From Nitrososphaerota archaeon (GTDB taxonomy: Archaea > Thermoproteota > Nitrososphaeria > Nitrososphaerales > CADDZS01): a DNA stretch of 35,966 nt. The DNA is taken from positions 1 to 35,966 of the forward strand of contig JAJPHP010000085.1 in NCBI GenBank assembly GCA_021325255.1, read 5' to 3'. Within the stretch, counting starts at the first letter, position 1. Each line of letters opens with the position of its first letter. Below are positions 1 to 9,527 of this stretch, one piece after another. The notes under the pieces are model-generated. The model did not search any database, was not told the origin of the DNA, and saw only the letters and a list, made by a program, of their open reading frames with translations. Position numbers and translations under genes: made by a program.

Positions 1-157
1 AGGTATCCATCTACAACTCGTTCATTGTTGCGGCGATGTAAAAAAAGAAGCATTCAGAGAACACACAGAGGAAGGCATCAAAACATCATATTCGTGCAAC
101 AGAGCACGCGCTGGATAATGGTATTGAACGAACCATCAGGGTTCAATCTTCCGCATC

Positions 158-170
158 AAATTTAATTATT
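158..170 (+). promoter_or_regulatory. TATA box for the first cyclase gene
   Basis: An AT-rich block is centred about 24 bases upstream of the ATG at 188, the spacing expected for an archaeal TATA box driving a leaderless or near-leaderless transcript. The preceding 150 bases show no gene. Confidence 0.5.
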
Positions 171-187
171 AGACTACCGAATAAGAA

Positions 188-2176
188 ATGCCTTCGATGC
201 AAACCGACCGCCAAGAAGAGCAAGAGGATGGGATTAGTACGCCTAATCTTGATGGCGGAGATCGGCGGCTCGGGGCGATTATGTTCACGGATATCGCTGG
301 ATACACCGCTCTGACTCAGAGCAACGAGGCTCTTGCGTTGGAACTGCTCGAAGAGCACAGGAGAATTCTGCGTCAGATTCTTCTACGCCACGGTGGAGAG
401 GAGATAAAGACAATCGGGGACTCATTCCTAGTCGAGTTCCGAAGCGCCCTAGACGCCGTAAGGTGTGCTATCAGTATGCAACAGGCGTTATCACAAAGGA
501 ACTACGAATCCACTTCGATAAGGCAGATTCACATCAGAATAGGGATACATGTTGGAGACGTTGTCAAGGTGGGCGGCGATGTCTATGGAGACACGGTTAA
601 CTTGGCACAAAGAATGGAGTCAATCTCTGAGCCGGGCGGAATAGTCATCTCTGCGCAGGTATACGAACAGGTCAGAAATAAGATACCCTTTCCTATAGTG
701 AAGATGGGCGAATATAGACTCAAGAACGTTGAAACGCCGTCGCTGGTCTACATAATACGTCCGACTAGTCGTAGAAAGCCGCCTAAAGAGTCCCTAAAGA
801 CTCAGCAGCACCGCTTTGCTGTTCTTCCGCTTCTCAGCATCGGGCAGGCAGACGAGTATCTTGCCGACGGGCTCACAGAGGAGTTAATCTCGGCTTTTTC
901 ACATCTTCCTGCGCTGAAGGTCGTCGCTAGAACTACAACGATGAGATACAAGGGCACAAATAAGAGCATCTCAGAAATCGGCAATGAATTGAACGTGAGT
1001 ACTATTCTTGAAGGCAGCGTCAGAAAATACGGTAACAAACTTCGTGTCACTGTTCAGCTGATAGACTCTTCTTCGGAAGAATATCTGTGGAGCGAGAATT
1101 ATGATAGAAGTATCGAAGATATACTGGATGTTGAACATGACGTAGCCGAGAAGACTGTTCAGGCCCTTCGGTCGAAGATGGCAGACAACGATTCCGTCGA
1201 ATTAGGTCCTAAGAGGATTACTGAGAACGCAGAAGCATTTCTACTATACCTGAGAGGAAGGTATCATCTGGCAAGACACACCGAGACTGAAGTGAAACTT
1301 GCCATGGACCTATTCGCGCAGGCAGTGCACATCGATCCAAATTTTGGCGCTGCTCATGCCATGCGCGCTCAATGTTACATGTTTCTTGCATTCTTCGAGT
1401 TTATCTCGCCGCAGGAAGGACTCAACAACGCACTGCCAGCGCTTAAGCGAGCTCTCGCGATTGACGACGATCTTGACATCGCCCACATGCTCATGGGTCG
1501 CCTTCTTCAGGACAAGTGGGACTGGCTGGGAGCCGAAGCGGAGTTTAGGCGCGCGATTGAAATCAGTCCAAACAGTGCGGAAGCTCATTACAGATACGCG
1601 CTTTTACTCAACGATATGAGGAGAAGCGAAGAAGCGCTAAGCGAAGTCATGACCGCTGAAGAGCTTGATCCGCTTTCTGTATCCGTGAATCAAATAGCTG
1701 GAACCATAATGCACTTCGCAGGTAAGCATCACGATGCTATAGAAAGATTCCAGAGAGCCTTGGAAATCGAACCACGAGCAGCGTTGGCTCAAAATAATCT
1801 TGGGCTGGCTCAATTCGAAGAAGGAAAGATAGAGGAAGGGCTAGCCGGGGTTAGAAGAGCTGTGGAAATGGACCCACGGAATATGATGCTTCGGGCCGAC
1901 TTGTGCTTCGCCTTGTCCCGTTCCGGAAGGGAAAGCGAGGCCAGGGAATTGCTCGTTCATGCACTCGCTCAAGCTGGCACCGGACACGTTTCGCCAGTTG
2001 CGATAGCTGGCATGTATGCCTGCCTGGGTGAGGTGGACAATGCGATGATGTGGCTGGAGAAAGCCTACGTTGAACATTCACCTTACCTCGCATCGCTAGG
2101 TGTGGAGCGATGGTTTGACAAGATTAGGCAGAATCCAAAATTCGTAGACCTCCTGAGAAGAATTGGGCTGCAGTGA
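188..2176 (+). CDS. Class III adenylate cyclase with TolB-like domain and TPR repeats
   Basis: A 662-residue protein predicted to make cAMP from ATP. The cyclase domain spans about residues 28-192. It has both metal-binding aspartates (D35 in FTDIAGYT, D78 in GDSFLVEF), the adenine-selecting pair K74 and D131, and the transition-state residues N138 and R142, so it should be active. Residues 209-330 match the TolB N-terminal-like domain (COG5616 type), a soluble module of unknown role often found in bacterial cyclase-TPR proteins. Residues from about 345 to 655 are helical TPR repeats for protein contacts. No signal peptide or membrane segment is visible, so it should be cytoplasmic. It has a 20-25 residue N-terminal extension absent from the paralogue at 5191. 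The ATG sits about 24 bases after a TATA box. The domain calls are secure; the physiological signal is unknown. Confidence 0.9.
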   Translation: MPSMQTDRQEEQEDGISTPNLDGGDRRLGAIMFTDIAGYTALTQSNEALALELLEEHRRILRQILLRHGGEEIKTIGDSFLVEFRSALDAVRCAISMQQALSQRNYESTSIRQIHIRIGIHVGDVVKVGGDVYGDTVNLAQRMESISEPGGIVISAQVYEQVRNKIPFPIVKMGEYRLKNVETPSLVYIIRPTSRRKPPKESLKTQQHRFAVLPLLSIGQADEYLADGLTEELISAFSHLPALKVVARTTTMRYKGTNKSISEIGNELNVSTILEGSVRKYGNKLRVTVQLIDSSSEEYLWSENYDRSIEDILDVEHDVAEKTVQALRSKMADNDSVELGPKRITENAEAFLLYLRGRYHLARHTETEVKLAMDLFAQAVHIDPNFGAAHAMRAQCYMFLAFFEFISPQEGLNNALPALKRALAIDDDLDIAHMLMGRLLQDKWDWLGAEAEFRRAIEISPNSAEAHYRYALLLNDMRRSEEALSEVMTAEELDPLSVSVNQIAGTIMHFAGKHHDAIERFQRALEIEPRAALAQNNLGLAQFEEGKIEEGLAGVRRAVEMDPRNMMLRADLCFALSRSGRESEARELLVHALAQAGTGHVSPVAIAGMYACLGEVDNAMMWLEKAYVEHSPYLASLGVERWFDKIRQNPKFVDLLRRIGLQ

Positions 2177-2326
2177 AGAAAAATGATAGCCGAGAGGAAC
2201 ACCTAAGAGATTGAGAGGCTTGGGCGAGAAATGCTCGAGTCCTGAGAAATGAAGAGTTCCTTCTAAGTTGATTCGGATTTCGAACATGCACTTGAGAAAT
2301 TAGTTGTTGCCCTCCCCTCCTTGCCG

Positions 2327-2337
2327 TTTTTATAAAT
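2327..2337 (+). promoter_or_regulatory. TATA box upstream of the interrupted membrane gene
   Basis: The block TTTTTATAAAT lies about 46 bases before the ATG at 2378. It predicts a transcription start near 2358 and a short leader. Its presence supports the view that a real gene once began at 2378. Confidence 0.5.
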
Positions 2338-2377
2338 GGACTGAATCTGAGATGAGCGCTTAGTGTCTAGACCTCGA

Positions 2378-3361
2378 ATGAAAGTCTCGTCCTCCTCTCG
2401 CATAAAGTCTTCATGAGTTACGATTGGAATTTTCGTCGTTTTAGCCCACTTTAATCCAGAGGTCCTCACGGGCTCAACACCGATGGAGCGCTACTTCACA
2501 TTCACGAACTTCCTCGGGATATTGTTCTATGGTCTACAGGTTTGCATACTGGCTGACCTAATGGTCAGATATCGACTAAAGTGGACAACGATGTTTCTCC
2601 TTGGACTTATCTACGGAATATTCGAGGAGGGCTTTGCGGTCTAGACGATGCTATCTCCCACCCCACCAGGGTTCGTCGGAGTCTTCAGAATCGCCGGCCT
2701 GAATGTAACCTGGGCCATCTACATTGCTTTGTTTCACACGGTGGTCAGCGTAATTTCTTCGATTATTGTAGTGAAATTAATATGGCCTGATCGCGTATCG
2801 CAACCTTTCCTTAGCAGGAGGCATTATGCGGTGATGCTTCCTGTACTTGCAGTGATCTACTCGCTGTTCATATTGTTTGAATCTCGACTGGCAAATCCGC
2901 AACCAATTGCAGTTGTAATCCTCGCGCTGGTCTGTCTTGCTTTAGGCGTCACAGCATGGCGTGTCCAGCTTCATGGTGTTGGTTCTGCGGTGACCACGAC
3001 ATCACGAAGGTATGCAGGGTGGAGCCTGACGCTTCTCGTTGTTTCCCAACTTTTTCCATTCATAGTTGGCGCTGGCTCCCCGCCTGGATTTGATTCATTC
3101 GCAACACTACTGGTCATCGTAGGCTGCTTCTCCTTTGCGCTACTCTTCAACAGGCTGGACAGAGACAATCAGATCGACTGGATGAAGATGTACTCTATCT
3201 TTGTCGTAACTGTAGGATTCTGGCTTGTGCTGGGTACCTTCTTCAGAACCCCTCTTAGCAATGCAGTCGCGTTCATCGGCGTCGCGCTGGAGTTCTACTT
3301 TGCACTGCGCCGAGGAGGTAGAAGCATACCAAAGCCTCAAGCTAGCGAAGTCATTGAATGA
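2378..3361 (+). pseudogene. Multi-spanning membrane protein gene with two in-frame stops
   Basis: One reading frame runs from ATG 2378 to the stop at 3361 (328 codons) and is interrupted only by TGA at 2414-2416 and TAG at 2642-2644. Across the stops the translation keeps the hallmarks of an uncharacterised prokaryotic membrane family. These are a first membrane helix ending in PEVLTGSTP, then a segment with YGIFEEGFAV, then LNVTWAIYIALFHTVVSV and several more hydrophobic helices. In relatives the residue after EEG-x-AV is usually Lys, so the TAG probably arose from AAG. The longest intact piece starts at ATG 2648 and lacks the first two helices. Family function is unknown. It is either a recent pseudogene or the stops are sequence errors; readthrough is a remote alternative. 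The family match is from memory of the motif pattern. Confidence 0.7.
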
Positions 3362-3480
3362 CGCATTCTGCTAAACTCTTACTGGGGCTCAATTATTCAA
3401 ACCGCCGAAATGAATTCTCTTTGATTCCCACAACTCAGGAGGGCCAATCAGCTAATTACCTCTTCTGATAATCCTCTCTT

Positions 3481-4941
3481 TTGGGCAATCGGATGCAGTA
3501 CAAGTGGGTCGCCCTCAGCGTCACGACCATCGGCACGCTCATGTCGGGAATCGACACGAGGATAGTCATAGTCGGACTTCCCACAATCGCAAGAGAGCTC
3601 AGCGCAGGTGCGGAGGATGTAATCTGGGTCAGCCAGGCCTACCTTCTAGCGACGACGGTCGGCCTTCTTCTGATTGGACGAGTCACGGACCTCGTCGGGC
3701 GCGTAAAGATATACAAATACGGGTTCGCGCTGTTCACGATCGGCTCGGCATTTGCGTCGTTATCCTTCTCGGCTCCTGTATTGATAGCTTCGAGGATGAT
3801 TCAGGGCGTGGGATCAGCCATGATCATCACGAACAGCTCTGCAATTCTGACCGACGCGACTCCGAAAAATGAGCTCGGAACCATACTCGGAATAAACGTC
3901 ATTGCCTTCAGGATTGGTTCGATTTCCGGGCTGACTCTCTCCGGACTGATAATTGCTATCGCGGACTGGAGGGCACTCTTCTACATCAACATACCAATCG
4001 GGATCTTCGGGACGCTCTGGGCTCACAGGAGACTGAGAGAAATCTCAGTGAGGGACAAGGCCTCGAGGATGGATTGGCCGGGATTTGTCACATTCTCCGC
4101 TGGTCTCACGCTAATCCTCCTTGCGATTACTTTCCTGAGCTACGGGAGCTCAAACCTACTGGCCTCTGGGATGCTGCTCGGTGGGGCGATTTTACTCGTC
4201 TTCTTCATCAGACTGGAACTGAGGAGCGCGACGCCGCTTCTGGATCCTCGTCTCTTCAAGATCAGATCTTTCGCGGGGGGAGCGCTCGCCCAGTTGTTCA
4301 ACTCGCTCGCGTGGTCGGGCATCCTCATCCTTGTCTCGTTCTACCTCCAAATAGTCCTCGGTGATTCCGCACTGCAGGCCGGGCTCAGCATACTACCAAT
4401 CGATGCCACGTACATTGTGGTCGCGCCTCTTAGCGGAAGGCTCTCCGATAAGTATGGCCAGCGCGTGTTCACAACTGCGGGCCTTGCGATTAGCAGTGCG
4501 GGGTTCTTCGCTCTCTCGTTCCTCGCCGGTACCACTACAAGCTACGCAGAAATTGCACTCACCCTTGCAACCATGGGCGTTGGTAACGGGCTTTTTATCT
4601 CCCCCAACACGAGTTCGATAATGGGGTCGGTTCCTGCAAATAGGAGAGGGATTGCGTCAGGTTTTAGGGTAACGATGTTGAACCTGGGCCTGACGGCGAG
4701 TGCCGGCCTCGCGATATTACTTGTTACGGTTGGTATTCCATACGATTCACTATCCTCACTGCTCGCAAGTTTCAACCCACTCTCAGCCCCCGGGGCTTTG
4801 CGTGATCAATTCATAAACGGTTTCAAGGTGGCGACGCTAGTCCTCGCAGTCCTCAATTCTATTGCGATTATCCCTTCTTCATTGCGGGGAAGCGGCGAGG
4901 TCCGGTCGACGAGCGCTCCGGAAGTTCATGACGTTGTCTAG
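3481..4941 (+). CDS. MFS drug/proton antiporter, DHA2 (EmrB/QacA-like) family
   Basis: A 486-residue integral membrane transporter with about 14 predicted helices, the DHA2 layout. Near the N-terminus IDTRIVIVGLPTI is the family's helix 1 motif (acidic residue plus ALPTI-like end). The loop after helix 2 carries motif A in the form GRVTDLVGRVKIY. A WRALFYINIPIGI stretch ends the first six-helix half. Such proteins export hydrophobic toxic compounds using the proton gradient; the substrate cannot be read from sequence. Two starts are possible, TTG 3481 and ATG 3493, four codons apart in the same frame; the ATG may be the true one. It lies alone between the interrupted membrane gene and the second cyclase. 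A second DHA2 exporter is encoded at 11113-12636. Confidence 0.92.
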   Translation: MGNRMQYKWVALSVTTIGTLMSGIDTRIVIVGLPTIARELSAGAEDVIWVSQAYLLATTVGLLLIGRVTDLVGRVKIYKYGFALFTIGSAFASLSFSAPVLIASRMIQGVGSAMIITNSSAILTDATPKNELGTILGINVIAFRIGSISGLTLSGLIIAIADWRALFYINIPIGIFGTLWAHRRLREISVRDKASRMDWPGFVTFSAGLTLILLAITFLSYGSSNLLASGMLLGGAILLVFFIRLELRSATPLLDPRLFKIRSFAGGALAQLFNSLAWSGILILVSFYLQIVLGDSALQAGLSILPIDATYIVVAPLSGRLSDKYGQRVFTTAGLAISSAGFFALSFLAGTTTSYAEIALTLATMGVGNGLFISPNTSSIMGSVPANRRGIASGFRVTMLNLGLTASAGLAILLVTVGIPYDSLSSLLASFNPLSAPGALRDQFINGFKVATLVLAVLNSIAIIPSSLRGSGEVRSTSAPEVHDVV

Positions 4942-5190
4942 GATGGATCACTCCCAAGACTAAAACCACTCAGTTTGCTTTCTTCGGAGAAGAGGCAAGG
5001 GGAGAGAGAAACCCCCAAAGAATGAGATTATCCCAAAAATCTGATCCGGCGTATGACCACTTTTGATCAGAAGAGAGAGGGGGAGTATGTGCAATGGTTA
5101 AGGATGACCATAGGAATTCCACTCTTTCTAGCGGAAAGAGAGAGCAAATCAATTTAACATGAAATCAACGTCACCGGATTAAGATCTCCA

Positions 5191-7146
5191 TTGTCGTCCT
5201 TGTCTGAGAGAAAGCTCGCCGCCATAATGTTCACGGACATTGTGGGCTACAGCGCTCTCACTCAGAGAAACGAGGCTCTAGCGCTCCGACTCTTAGAGCA
5301 GCACAATGAAATCACGCGGGGTGTCCTTTCGAAATACGACGGCGTTGAGGTGAAGACGATTGGAGATTCATTCCTCGTCGAATTCAAAAGCGCCCTCGCC
5401 GCGATAGAGTGCGCGTACGAGCTGCAGAAGGCTCTGCACGAGTACAACGAGAAATCCAACGAAAAATTGCTCGTGAGGATCGGGATCCACATCGGCGACG
5501 TTGTTCACAAGGGCAACGATGTCTTCGGCGACGCGGTCAACATTGCGTCGAGAATCGAGTCGTTTGCTGAGGGTGGAGGAGTGTGCATCTCGGAGCAGGT
5601 CTACGCCCAGGTGAGGAACAAGACGCTCCATAGAATTGTAAGGCTCGAGCCCCGACAGCTCAAGAATATAACCTTCCCCGTCGGAATTTACAGGATTGTG
5701 ATGCCTTGGGACGAGAACACCGGAGTGGACTCTGAAATGCAGCTCGACATGCGCCGCCTCGCAGTTCTGCCGTTTGCAAACGTTTCGCCCGATCCTAACG
5801 ACGAGTACTTCTCGGACGGACTGACCGACGAGCTGATCTCGAAACTTTCCCTGATGAAGGGGCTCAAGGTGATCGCACGCACGTCATCAATGAGGTTCAA
5901 GGGAAAGGGAAAGAGCGTAGCAGAAATTGGAAGAGAGCTCGGCGCTGGCACCATCGTCGAAGGAAGTGTGAGAAAGGCGGGAAACCGGATCAGGGTCACG
6001 GTTCAAGTGGTGAACGCAAACAGCGAGGAGCACCTGTGGTCTTCAAGTTACGACAACAACCTCGACAACATCTTCGCAGTTCAGTCGGAAATCGCGACCA
6101 AAGTGAGCGATTCTCTGCCGGCCTACGTCGTCCTCCCCTCCACCGAGAAGCCGGCGCCTCAATATTCTCAGGACACTAGGAACGTGACCGCATACACTTA
6201 CTACCTCAAGGCCACACAACTTTTGAACGACAGGACGGAGGACTCACTGCGAGAAGCACTGGAGCTTTTCACCAACGCGACGAAGTTAGATCCTTCCTTT
6301 GCCCGGGCATACGTCGGAGTGGGGAAATGCTACTACGAGCTGGGTCTCAGAAACATGATCTCGGTCGAAGAGTCAGACGCGGGAGAAAAGTCTTCGGCCG
6401 CAAAGGCCTTGGAGATCGACCCCAACCTCGCTGAAGCGCACTCACTGCTTTCGCTCAACGCTTGGGGTGAGGACAATTTCGAAAAAGCGGAAAGCGAAGC
6501 TATGAGGGCCTTGGAGCTCAATCCCAACCTCGCGGAGGTCCAGTTCAGCCTCGCCACGCTAAAATTGACACTAGGTTATCCAATGACTTCATTGAAACTC
6601 CTTGAGACAGCGTACGCCCTTGATCCACTTTCAGGCCATGTAGTGCGGTACCTGGGTCTGACGCTGGCGTGGATCGGAAAAGATTCCGAGGCGCTGAACC
6701 TGTGGGGCCGTACTGTTCGTGTCGCGCCTTTTGACACTCACCTGGCCTTGATGGAGCACTCGCTGGGGAAACGCGATTACGAAAGAGCACAGGAGGAGAT
6801 TCGAGCTCTTGAGGAAACCGCTCCGTCCGATTTTCGAACGCTTAGTCTTCGGGCACTGCTGCAGGCTATGACCGGCGACAGGCAGGGAGCTGAAGAAACG
6901 CTCGTACGGCTCGGCGGGACATTCGCGAGAGGCGCATTGCTTGATCGCACGTCCGGATACGTCAAATTCCTTCTCGGCGATATGGACGGATTCTTTGAAG
7001 CGATGTTTCGCGCCGCCGAAGCACACATTCTCGATCCGTTCAGGATGCGCTACTCGCCCATTTTCGAAGGGGCGAGGGGCGACCCGCGCTATCGGCAGTT
7101 GTTCGAAAGACTCGGGCTGGATCCGGAATTGAGAGAGGCCATCTGA
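5191..7146 (+). CDS. Class III adenylate cyclase with TolB-like domain and TPR repeats (paralogue)
   Basis: A 651-residue paralogue of the protein at 188, with the same three-part order. The cyclase domain (about 8-170) has metal aspartates D16 and D59, adenine-selecting K55 and D110, and transition-state residues N117 and R121. The TolB-like domain spans about 188-310 and TPR repeats fill 335-640. All catalytic residues are present, so cAMP production is predicted. The start is TTG 5191, chosen because an AT-rich block at 5146-5160 lies about 35 bases upstream and because the next ATG (5227) would cut into the first cyclase strand. No membrane segment or signal peptide is visible. Its G+C is visibly higher and its codon use different from the copy at 188, so the pair is not a very recent duplication. 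Confidence 0.9.
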   Translation: MSSLSERKLAAIMFTDIVGYSALTQRNEALALRLLEQHNEITRGVLSKYDGVEVKTIGDSFLVEFKSALAAIECAYELQKALHEYNEKSNEKLLVRIGIHIGDVVHKGNDVFGDAVNIASRIESFAEGGGVCISEQVYAQVRNKTLHRIVRLEPRQLKNITFPVGIYRIVMPWDENTGVDSEMQLDMRRLAVLPFANVSPDPNDEYFSDGLTDELISKLSLMKGLKVIARTSSMRFKGKGKSVAEIGRELGAGTIVEGSVRKAGNRIRVTVQVVNANSEEHLWSSSYDNNLDNIFAVQSEIATKVSDSLPAYVVLPSTEKPAPQYSQDTRNVTAYTYYLKATQLLNDRTEDSLREALELFTNATKLDPSFARAYVGVGKCYYELGLRNMISVEESDAGEKSSAAKALEIDPNLAEAHSLLSLNAWGEDNFEKAESEAMRALELNPNLAEVQFSLATLKLTLGYPMTSLKLLETAYALDPLSGHVVRYLGLTLAWIGKDSEALNLWGRTVRVAPFDTHLALMEHSLGKRDYERAQEEIRALEETAPSDFRTLSLRALLQAMTGDRQGAEETLVRLGGTFARGALLDRTSGYVKFLLGDMDGFFEAMFRAAEAHILDPFRMRYSPIFEGARGDPRYRQLFERLGLDPELREAI

Positions 7147-7381
7147 AACCCTCCGCAGAGTTAACAAGATATGAAGCTCTGCACTTACATCATGGATGCC
7201 TCGCCCCGGTGGACAGGCCAACGCTGAAGTTCTTCGCAAGAACGGCGAAATAGAATACTTCAACTCTTCCACCATAGTTTACCGCCTAGAGTGAAGAAAA
7301 AACCCATAATGATGTTCTACTGAACAGAACAGATCCGCAAGATTGTAGTTTCAAATATGACCCGAGCATTCCAAACTTCGA

Positions 7382-8821
7382 ATGAATTTCACCATCACTT
7401 CAAAGGCAATTGCATTTGCAGTCATTCCACTGATTGTTGCCTCGGCTGTAATCGGGTTGTACTTTGCGTCCCAGAATCCCACAGGCTCCGCTAATTCAAC
7501 GAATCTTAACACGAATATCTCAACCCTTACGAATACAAGCACAACAATAGTCGAAGGAAATCAGGTGACTAACTCTTCCGTAAATGGAGGATTGAAGCTA
7601 TTCGCCGCGATGAATCTCATCACTGGCGAGAGCATTGGGAAACTGAACGTCACATTCCTTGTCGAAAACACTCTGCCACAAGTCAACAACGTATCTAAAG
7701 AGTCAAACTGGGCAATCCCAGCTTTTGAAAACAAAACGGCAACGATGTTTCAGTGCATCGGCTGGGGGAATGCGTTAATCTTTCGAGGATACTATACTGC
7801 GGAAAACATCTCTGGCGCCGTAAACAGCTCCCTGATGCCTCTCTTTCAGCCTGGAGTCTTTGACAACTGTTCCTACTACGAGTTTTCACATTACTCCTTC
7901 CAACCTGCGAGTGCAAACGCGACCGTGTACGGCCAGCAGGGATCTCCAAACGATTACGGTACCCGTCAGATCATCGCCAGCAGCATGGTAGCAGGGTACT
8001 ACACGGCGAATCAAAGCTATGCGAGGTTGAACAAGCTTGTCTCTCCACTGCCGTTTCCGGTCGGCTCATACACTATCGCCGTCGGGGACGAGTGGGGGCA
8101 GCTCGCGTTCTTGCACTTTGATGTAGTGCTTCAACAGAGCGAGGTATCGACGACTTCTTTGGGGCAGTCGGTCTCAACCACCCCGATAAGCAGTAGCGGG
8201 CCAAATTCCTCCCACTACGATGAAATTACAGTCACTAGCGAGACTCCGATCCTGACAAGCAACCCGGCGTTTGATTACGATAGGATACCCTACTCGCTCC
8301 GCGTGGGTAATTTCTCAATTCGCATGGTGAACAACGGCACCGGGTACACCATTCCACCGATCAACGGCACGTCGAGAATGTACACGGGCTACGCCTTTGC
8401 GTTCAATGTAACATCGCCCGATAACGCGACTACAAACGTAGTCTTTGAATGGACGCCCCCATGCTCGACAAATCTCGGCCTTCCGTGCCAGGTGAACAAC
8501 AAAACTGTTCTGCCAAACCCAGAAAATGTAACCGTTAACTACGAACTTGCTAGTCTTCTGATACTATGGTACAAGAACACGACAGGGCTGTATGTCTCCT
8601 TCCAGGAGTGGGACGAGGTTCAGGTCACAACGATTACGACACTATCCTTCATTTCCAGCAGCATTCAAGGCTCCAGTTCTGCTGAGGGAATCGTCTCGTC
8701 CAGTTCGACGTGCGTTTATACGCTGATTACTGAGACAGTAATGCAGGAGCAGTACTTTACAAACAACGGAAGCACGACGACGTTAAGCACCTACACCACG
8801 ACTTACAATCCATGTGGCTAA
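7382..8821 (+). CDS. Secreted or membrane-anchored Ser/Thr/Asn-rich protein of unknown function
   Basis: A 479-residue protein with one N-terminal hydrophobic helix (about residues 8-27) that can act as a signal anchor or signal peptide. The rest is polar, rich in Asn, Ser and Thr with many N-x-S/T sequons, as expected for a glycosylated extracellular archaeal protein. No C-terminal membrane helix is seen, and the tail is Thr/Ser-rich and ends in NPCG. I recognise no catalytic motif or named domain. It lies 235 bases downstream of the second cyclase on the same strand and may be transcribed separately. A surface or cell-wall-associated role is inference from composition alone. Confidence 0.75.
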   Translation: MNFTITSKAIAFAVIPLIVASAVIGLYFASQNPTGSANSTNLNTNISTLTNTSTTIVEGNQVTNSSVNGGLKLFAAMNLITGESIGKLNVTFLVENTLPQVNNVSKESNWAIPAFENKTATMFQCIGWGNALIFRGYYTAENISGAVNSSLMPLFQPGVFDNCSYYEFSHYSFQPASANATVYGQQGSPNDYGTRQIIASSMVAGYYTANQSYARLNKLVSPLPFPVGSYTIAVGDEWGQLAFLHFDVVLQQSEVSTTSLGQSVSTTPISSSGPNSSHYDEITVTSETPILTSNPAFDYDRIPYSLRVGNFSIRMVNNGTGYTIPPINGTSRMYTGYAFAFNVTSPDNATTNVVFEWTPPCSTNLGLPCQVNNKTVLPNPENVTVNYELASLLILWYKNTTGLYVSFQEWDEVQVTTITTLSFISSSIQGSSSAEGIVSSSSTCVYTLITETVMQEQYFTNNGSTTTLSTYTTTYNPCG

Positions 8822-8970
8822 GATATCGCAGTCTCTCCCTGCGAGAAAGAGGAAAGAGAGTGAAGAACCCCCTTCCGAAATGAGCTTGCTCGCTCGGATT
8901 TCAATCGACCACTTGGAACAAATCGTTGGACCCTTATTGCCGCTTGATGACCTGTTTGAAAAACAGCTGC

Positions 8971-9348
8971 CTAAACGCCTCGGAGTTGTCTATTTGAAGA
9001 GACAACAAATTCCATCGCCTCTTTTCCAAGGCGTACCCATTCCACGTTTGATGATGGATTTACCACTAGCCATTCTTTCATTGTCCGCCCATTGCGTCGG
9101 GGATCAAAGCGTGTTCCATCTCCGCCAGCAACGAGTTCGTCAACACGGTCGCGAGGCAACTTGACCACGAATTCCTTTGAGGATGACAGAAAAGCAAACA
9201 TCTTCCCACCTATGTACAGTCCCGAAGAACCGAAGCCTTTCTTTCCCGTCGGAAGAGATACCTTTGGATTTTTCATTAGAGTATGTACGACGTTAGCATA
9301 TCTGTCTTCGGGACTTGGTGCGGTCAATCCTCTTCTCTTATGAGACAA
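8971..9348 (-). CDS. TfoX N-terminal / YjbR-like protein
   Basis: A protein of about 125 residues. The centre of the translation fits the TfoX N-terminal / MmcQ-YjbR fold: a KKGFGSSGLYIGGKMFAFL strand pair, then a VVKLPRDRVDELVAGGDG segment, then GRTMKEWLVV. These are small, widespread proteins; TfoX/Sxy itself is a competence regulator in bacteria, but most archaeal relatives have no known role. No ATG is available. The open frame begins just after a TGA at 9379-9381, leaving TTG at 9358-9360 or TTG at 9346-9348. I chose 9348 because GAGGAG then lies upstream at ribosome-binding distance; with the outer start the protein is 129 residues. It is transcribed towards the secreted-protein gene. 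Confidence 0.75.
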   Translation of the reverse strand: MSHKRRGLTAPSPEDRYANVVHTLMKNPKVSLPTGKKGFGSSGLYIGGKMFAFLSSSKEFVVKLPRDRVDELVAGGDGTRFDPRRNGRTMKEWLVVNPSSNVEWVRLGKEAMEFVVSSNRQLRGV

Positions 9349-9527
9349 CCAAGCCAGCAACTCCTCTGTCGATTTGATTCAATGCTTCTGGTAAGGACGC
9401 CTAATAATAAATTCATGGGTTGGGTGCCATATTATTGAAATCGCCCATCGCTATCTGACATGCCTCTGGCCGAGGAGATGGAGAGATCATCTTCTCCCAG
9501 AAAAGAACATGCGCGCTTGTTTTCTCC

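Noticed and set aside
5191..7146. The two cyclase genes as a recombination-active recent duplication
   Set aside because: Base composition, N-termini and TPR regions have diverged clearly, so they are old paralogues or separate acquisitions.
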